Assembly: GCF_000006405.1 (NCBI RefSeq)
Contig: NW_003206626.1
Location: 234,909-255,995, forward strand
Length of the DNA: 21,087 nt
Direction: 5' to 3'
Origin: Perkinsus marinus ATCC 50983
Taxonomy: Eukaryota; Perkinsozoa; Perkinsida; Perkinsidae
Within the stretch, counting starts at the first letter, position 1, and each line of letters begins with the position of its first letter. This document shows, piece by piece, positions 17,779 through 21,087 of the stretch. The translations under genes were made by a program, and so were the position numbers. The notes beneath the pieces are model-generated. The model ran no database searches, was not told the origin of the DNA, and was given only the letters and a program-made list of their open reading frames with translations.

Positions 17779-20700
17779 AAAATCTACGATGAGAGGTGAG
17801 AGCTTGGCATACCATCCTGCAGTGGATGAGCATTTATCGAAGGTTCATCGAAGAGTCTGTCCTCAAACCTATTGAGAGTCTCAGACAAGGTGCGAACTTC
17901 TCATCCGTATTTTCCCTCGTGCTGTTGTTGGAGCTACCCTTCCCAGATTGTGACACGTTGCTCAACTCGGTATCTAGAAAGGCTACCGGTACGGATGCCA
18001 AGGCTGACCAAAGCATCACACCAGTTGAACCAAAACTAAAGTACGGCAATCCGTTTTCTCCGTCTTAGCGTATGCGTGCTGTAGAGCTCATTCACTGTTG
18101 GTGAGTCTCTTGAGCAGCGTTGGAATATATGTTCACTTTTCTCAGCTGAGTCCATGGGGTTTCCTCACTTATTATGCAAGTTTATATGCAAATTAGGGCG
18201 AAAGTCTACAGAAACCAATGAGAGTTTCTCTAAGCTTCCTCATAATTTCCGTTTTATCACCAGCACATGTAGTTGACCATGTGCGTATCGTCTCATTCAG
18301 TTCTCTAAAGAGGACTGAGTAAGTGAACAGCTGGGCTAGTCAGAGGTTCAGGCACACCATACCATCCCCGTTCCAACTCACCGAGCCTAAGCCTCGGGAG
18401 CTCCCTGTTCCACGAGAGACGATCAAACCAGTGAGTAATTTGATCACATCAGTTGCATTGGAAGCGAGCTGTGACTGATTCAGTCTAGCAATGTGGCTTC
18501 TGGATGCTCAGGTCACGCACAAACCTATTCCAAAGAGTCTCAATGAGAATTCTCTACAAAAGATAAAGGTGGGCATGGGCATGGGCTGTGAAGCCCGGAG
18601 TCACAGAGTCACCACAGTTTTATGGCGAATATAAATTAGTAGCGGGGTTTGAACCCGCTGCGTTCAACTCACAAGGTACGCGTCATAACCATTAGGCTGT
18701 TTAGACATAGGACTTGATATTGAGTGGAGAGACAGTTCAATATTGACTCAATAGCAGCCACAACCATGTGCGGCAGTGCCACATATGGTTGGGTCTGCTC
18801 ATTCTATGTCGAGTGTCTGTTGCGACAGGGTTCTTCATAGCGGGTCTTTTGATTGTTCCCTGCTCCTGTACCTTGACGAGATCATGTCCCCTCTTGTGAG
18901 CAATGTAATGTTCATGTAGGAACAAGACGAGGCACGTCTGCTGATGATGAAGGAGAGGACGCTGTCTAAATATGCCGACGAGGCAGCGGTGCCGACCTTG
19001 GCGACTGCTAGTCGTGCTGCGGACATAGACAGCTTGAGAAAGGTGAGTAATGAATACGAGTAGTGGTACCAACACTTCGGCATGTAGGATCCCGTTGATC
19101 ATGTTCTTAGGAGATCGATAACGAGCGACTGGCCGAGTGCACCTTCCAACCGAACCCTGCTAAACCTGTTCCGAAAATACTGCCAGAGGCTGAGGTCAAG
19201 GCTACTAGTGCAAGCCTACTCAGGTCAGTAGCAAGGACCAGTTCAAGGCTCCTGTTACTGGTCTCACTATAATATACAAATCTCTTGGAAGATTCGACAG
19301 AATTGAGGTATCATACGAGTGATTGGTGTGTGATTAGAACTGTCGAAGAGGCATTGAATGGATTGCTCTCTTCAGTTGTCCTAAATATCGTGTTGTTCGG
19401 TTAGGGAGTATTCTCTGCTGACCAGGAAGCAGGAGCTTGAACATGACATATTGAAGCAGTATCTCACTGAGCTTAGGGACGCATCGGAGTTCTACGAGTA
19501 AGTGGTCACTACTCCTACTCGTACACTCGTGGGAGATCGTGGCCATCAGTTGGCAGAATAGGATGCATGCGCAAGATGAGCTTGACGAGAAACTTCGGCT
19601 CGAACGTCGCAAGGTTGGTCCGCTACCGTATTCTCCCTTATCTTCATCGTACTCACAGCTGGAAATGCATTTGGCTCGAGAAGAGGCGGCGGAGGCATCA
19701 AGAGTCAATCACAAGCGAAACCATGTGATGGCTAACATACAGAAGGAGACTGTGCGTGAGAAGTTGGAGGAAACTGAGAGGGAGATTGAAGAGGTCGCTG
19801 GGCATGCCTGGAGGTCATCGTGGATGCTCACTCGGTCTCAGGCACTTGAACGGAAGCGCGAGTTGGTCTCAGTGGTGCAATCTGATGTATTCATCGCGCA
19901 CCCTTAGTGGTACCTGATTTGTCCCCTGTTAGCGAGATAATACGCGAGAGGCTGAGCGGAGGGTTATCGAATCGAGAGCTATGGAGGGTGAGAGAATTCG
20001 AGAGGAGAAAGCGAAGGAATTCGAAAGGAAGCGGCTGTGAGTAGAGAATCGTTTCAAGTGAGTGGACACACTCTTTAGAGAGGACGAATACGAGATGGAA
20101 AAGCGGCGAGACATGATAATGCAGATAAGAGCATTGGAGAGAGTTAGTGTGGTAGGATTGTCGCGTCATAGCATCGGCCAGTAAGAGCTATTCTAGGTAA
20201 GAACATCACCGTACGATCCTTCGGAAATACCCCATCATGGGCTCCTCGAGGAGATGTCTTTCGCAGAACTCAAGGAACGACTGCAGCTCGCTAGGGACAC
20301 TGCTGAGGCGGAGCGAGAGAGCAAGTGAGGGCTTAGTCACTTACTGATAGTGGTCTCTCTGTGCTTTGTTTATTGTATCTAGACGCGCACATAACCTCGA
20401 ACAGAAACGCATGAAGCATGAGTCGCTGCTAACGAAGGCTGAGCAGTTGTCTGCAGTCCGACAACAGGCTCGCATACAAGCCGAGCAGAGACGTCGCAGA
20501 AAGGCGCAGATGGAGGCAGAGGTGAACCGCTGGGGCTTTATCGATAGTCAATAGGGCAGAGGGCTTCGTGTAAGAGTGGTGATAGGAGATGCAGAGGACG
20601 GTCTCTTAGGAAGCTACATTATTGCAAGAATTGCACGAAAAAGCTGTGGTGGACGTGGCGGAGAAAATCGCTGAGAAGAAGCGGCAACGGTTGGCAGAAG

Positions 20701-21087
20701 AGCGCAAGTTGCAGGAGGTACGCCCCATCGAGTCGGACGATGTTTTCTTCTCTTCATTATTGAGTTAACGTCATCGGTGGGCCGCTCAGGAACTGAGGAA
20801 GATCACCGAGAAGAGAGCAGCTCTGGCGGAGTCAGCAGAGTTGCTCGCCAGAAAGCATCATGAGGAGCTTCATAAGGGCCGCAAGAGGTAAGGGAGAGTT
20901 TTTTACACTTCATTATGCTCGCTACCTCATACGTGTCGTGCGGGGTGCATGAATTTTGAGCCGCTCCTGCACTGAGGTGACTTAATCGTTGGGGTTGAAG
21001 CGTTGTGTCAGGGAAGCCTCTCACCGTCAGAAAACCGTCCTGAATGAGAAGTCGAGAGAGATGAAGGTGAGGCGTCTGGAATCCACC
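16948..21087 (+). CDS. CFAP99: cilia- and flagella-associated protein 99, 3' end beyond window
   Basis: Exons: 16948-17085, 17252-17314, 17359-17427, 17474-17532, 17682-17793, 17821-17889, 17947-18040, 18352-18430, 18512-18568, 18920-19042, 19111-19223, 19405-19497, 19550-19613, 19659-19793, 19842-19886, 19933-20036, 20079-20142, 20197-20324, 20383-20521, 20610-20717, 20790-20887, 21012-21066, then a donor at 21067. About 670 residues are visible. Order: an N-terminal helical domain (AIDNFDP, FIRQCVYGCVRYQKFL, YLIFLRLEEL, WVYTEWAKIYDE), a Pro-rich linker (PFQLTEPKPRELP, KPIPKSL), EVKATSASLLREYSLL, RDASEFYDWQ, and a long Arg/Glu/Lys coiled coil with HHGLLEEMSFAELKERL near residue 510. This series matches what I know of CFAP99, an axonemal protein. 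An upstream in-frame ATG (16879) exists, but between the duplicate copies all changes after codon 24 of exon 1 are silent while earlier ones are not, so Met24 (16948) is preferred. Expression is expected in flagellated stages. Confidence 0.85.
18263..18320. repeat. tandem intronic hairpins in CFAP99 intron 7
   Basis: GCACATG (18263-18269) pairs with CATGTGC (18278-18284). Shortly after, TCAGTTCTCT-aa-AGAGGACTGA folds with ten pairs, one of them G-U. Both lie in the 311-base intron 18041-18351, echoing the paired hairpins at 2848-2903. Confidence 0.7.
18640..18707 (-). repeat. tRNA-like sequence (SINE head or tRNA pseudogene)
   Basis: On the minus strand a TPsiC arm is perfect: GCGGG-TTCAAAC-CCCGC (18658-18642), containing a B-box GGTTCAAACCC. 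An A-box-like CAGCCTAATGG lies upstream (18699-18689) at tRNA spacing. However, the acceptor strands do not pair, the anticodon stem is not formed, and position 8 is not T. It is therefore not a functional tRNA by inspection. A tRNA-derived SINE or tRNA pseudogene inserted antisense in CFAP99 intron 9 (18569-18919) is the best reading. Confidence 0.6.

Noticed and set aside
18640-18707. A functional tRNA gene on the minus strand
   Set aside because: Acceptor strands are not complementary, the anticodon stem does not form and the A box deviates at T8.
1-21087. Bacterial operon, CRISPR array or organellar origin
   Set aside because: Genes are split by GT-AG introns, there are no regularly spaced repeats, and the proteins are nuclear-encoded eukaryotic types.
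1-21087. Ciliate origin with reassigned stop codons, suggested by the tiny introns
   Set aside because: TAA, TAG and TGA do not occur within the spliced frames, and gene models end at TGA (HEATR3-like, 1,235-aa and armadillo genes) or TAA (transporter).

Overview
The window is nuclear DNA of a compact, intron-rich single-celled eukaryote. Introns are overwhelmingly GT-AG, genes on one strand sit about 150-360 bases apart, all three standard stop codons are used, and one gene encodes an axonemal (flagellar) protein. The style best fits a flagellated alveolate protist of the Perkinsus / parasitic-dinoflagellate type. That placement is an inference, not a match.

Layout. 1-1773 carries no gene I can support; it is rich in short perfect palindromes. 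1774-5845 (+) is a 19-exon gene for a HEATR3/Syo1-like HEAT-repeat protein (ribosomal-protein import adaptor), with a 112-base foldback element in intron 1. 6204-11414 (+) is a 26-exon gene for a protein of about 1,235 residues that I cannot assign. 11621-13682 (+) is a 9-exon armadillo-type helical repeat gene. 13828-14536 is a broken partial copy of the next gene. 14960-16333 (-) is an intronless amino-acid transporter of the AAAP/SLC38 class. 16612-16722 is a copy of the last exon of the armadillo gene. From 16948 to beyond the window end (+) lies a 22-exon (so far) gene for CFAP99, a cilia- and flagella-associated protein.

Two themes stand out. First, intron size is split: many introns are only 18-34 bases (shortest 18, several of 20-21), while most longer ones contain clean inverted repeats that would fold into hairpins. 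Second, the junction between the armadillo gene and CFAP99 was duplicated. The upstream CFAP99 copy lost exons 2 and 3 and stops in exon 5, and the intronless transporter lies at the duplication junction in opposite orientation.

Exon models were built by hand from reading-frame continuity, splice-site dinucleotides and phase agreement. Most junctions are forced by phase; the uncertain ones are marked. Family names rest on recalled family features, not on a database search.
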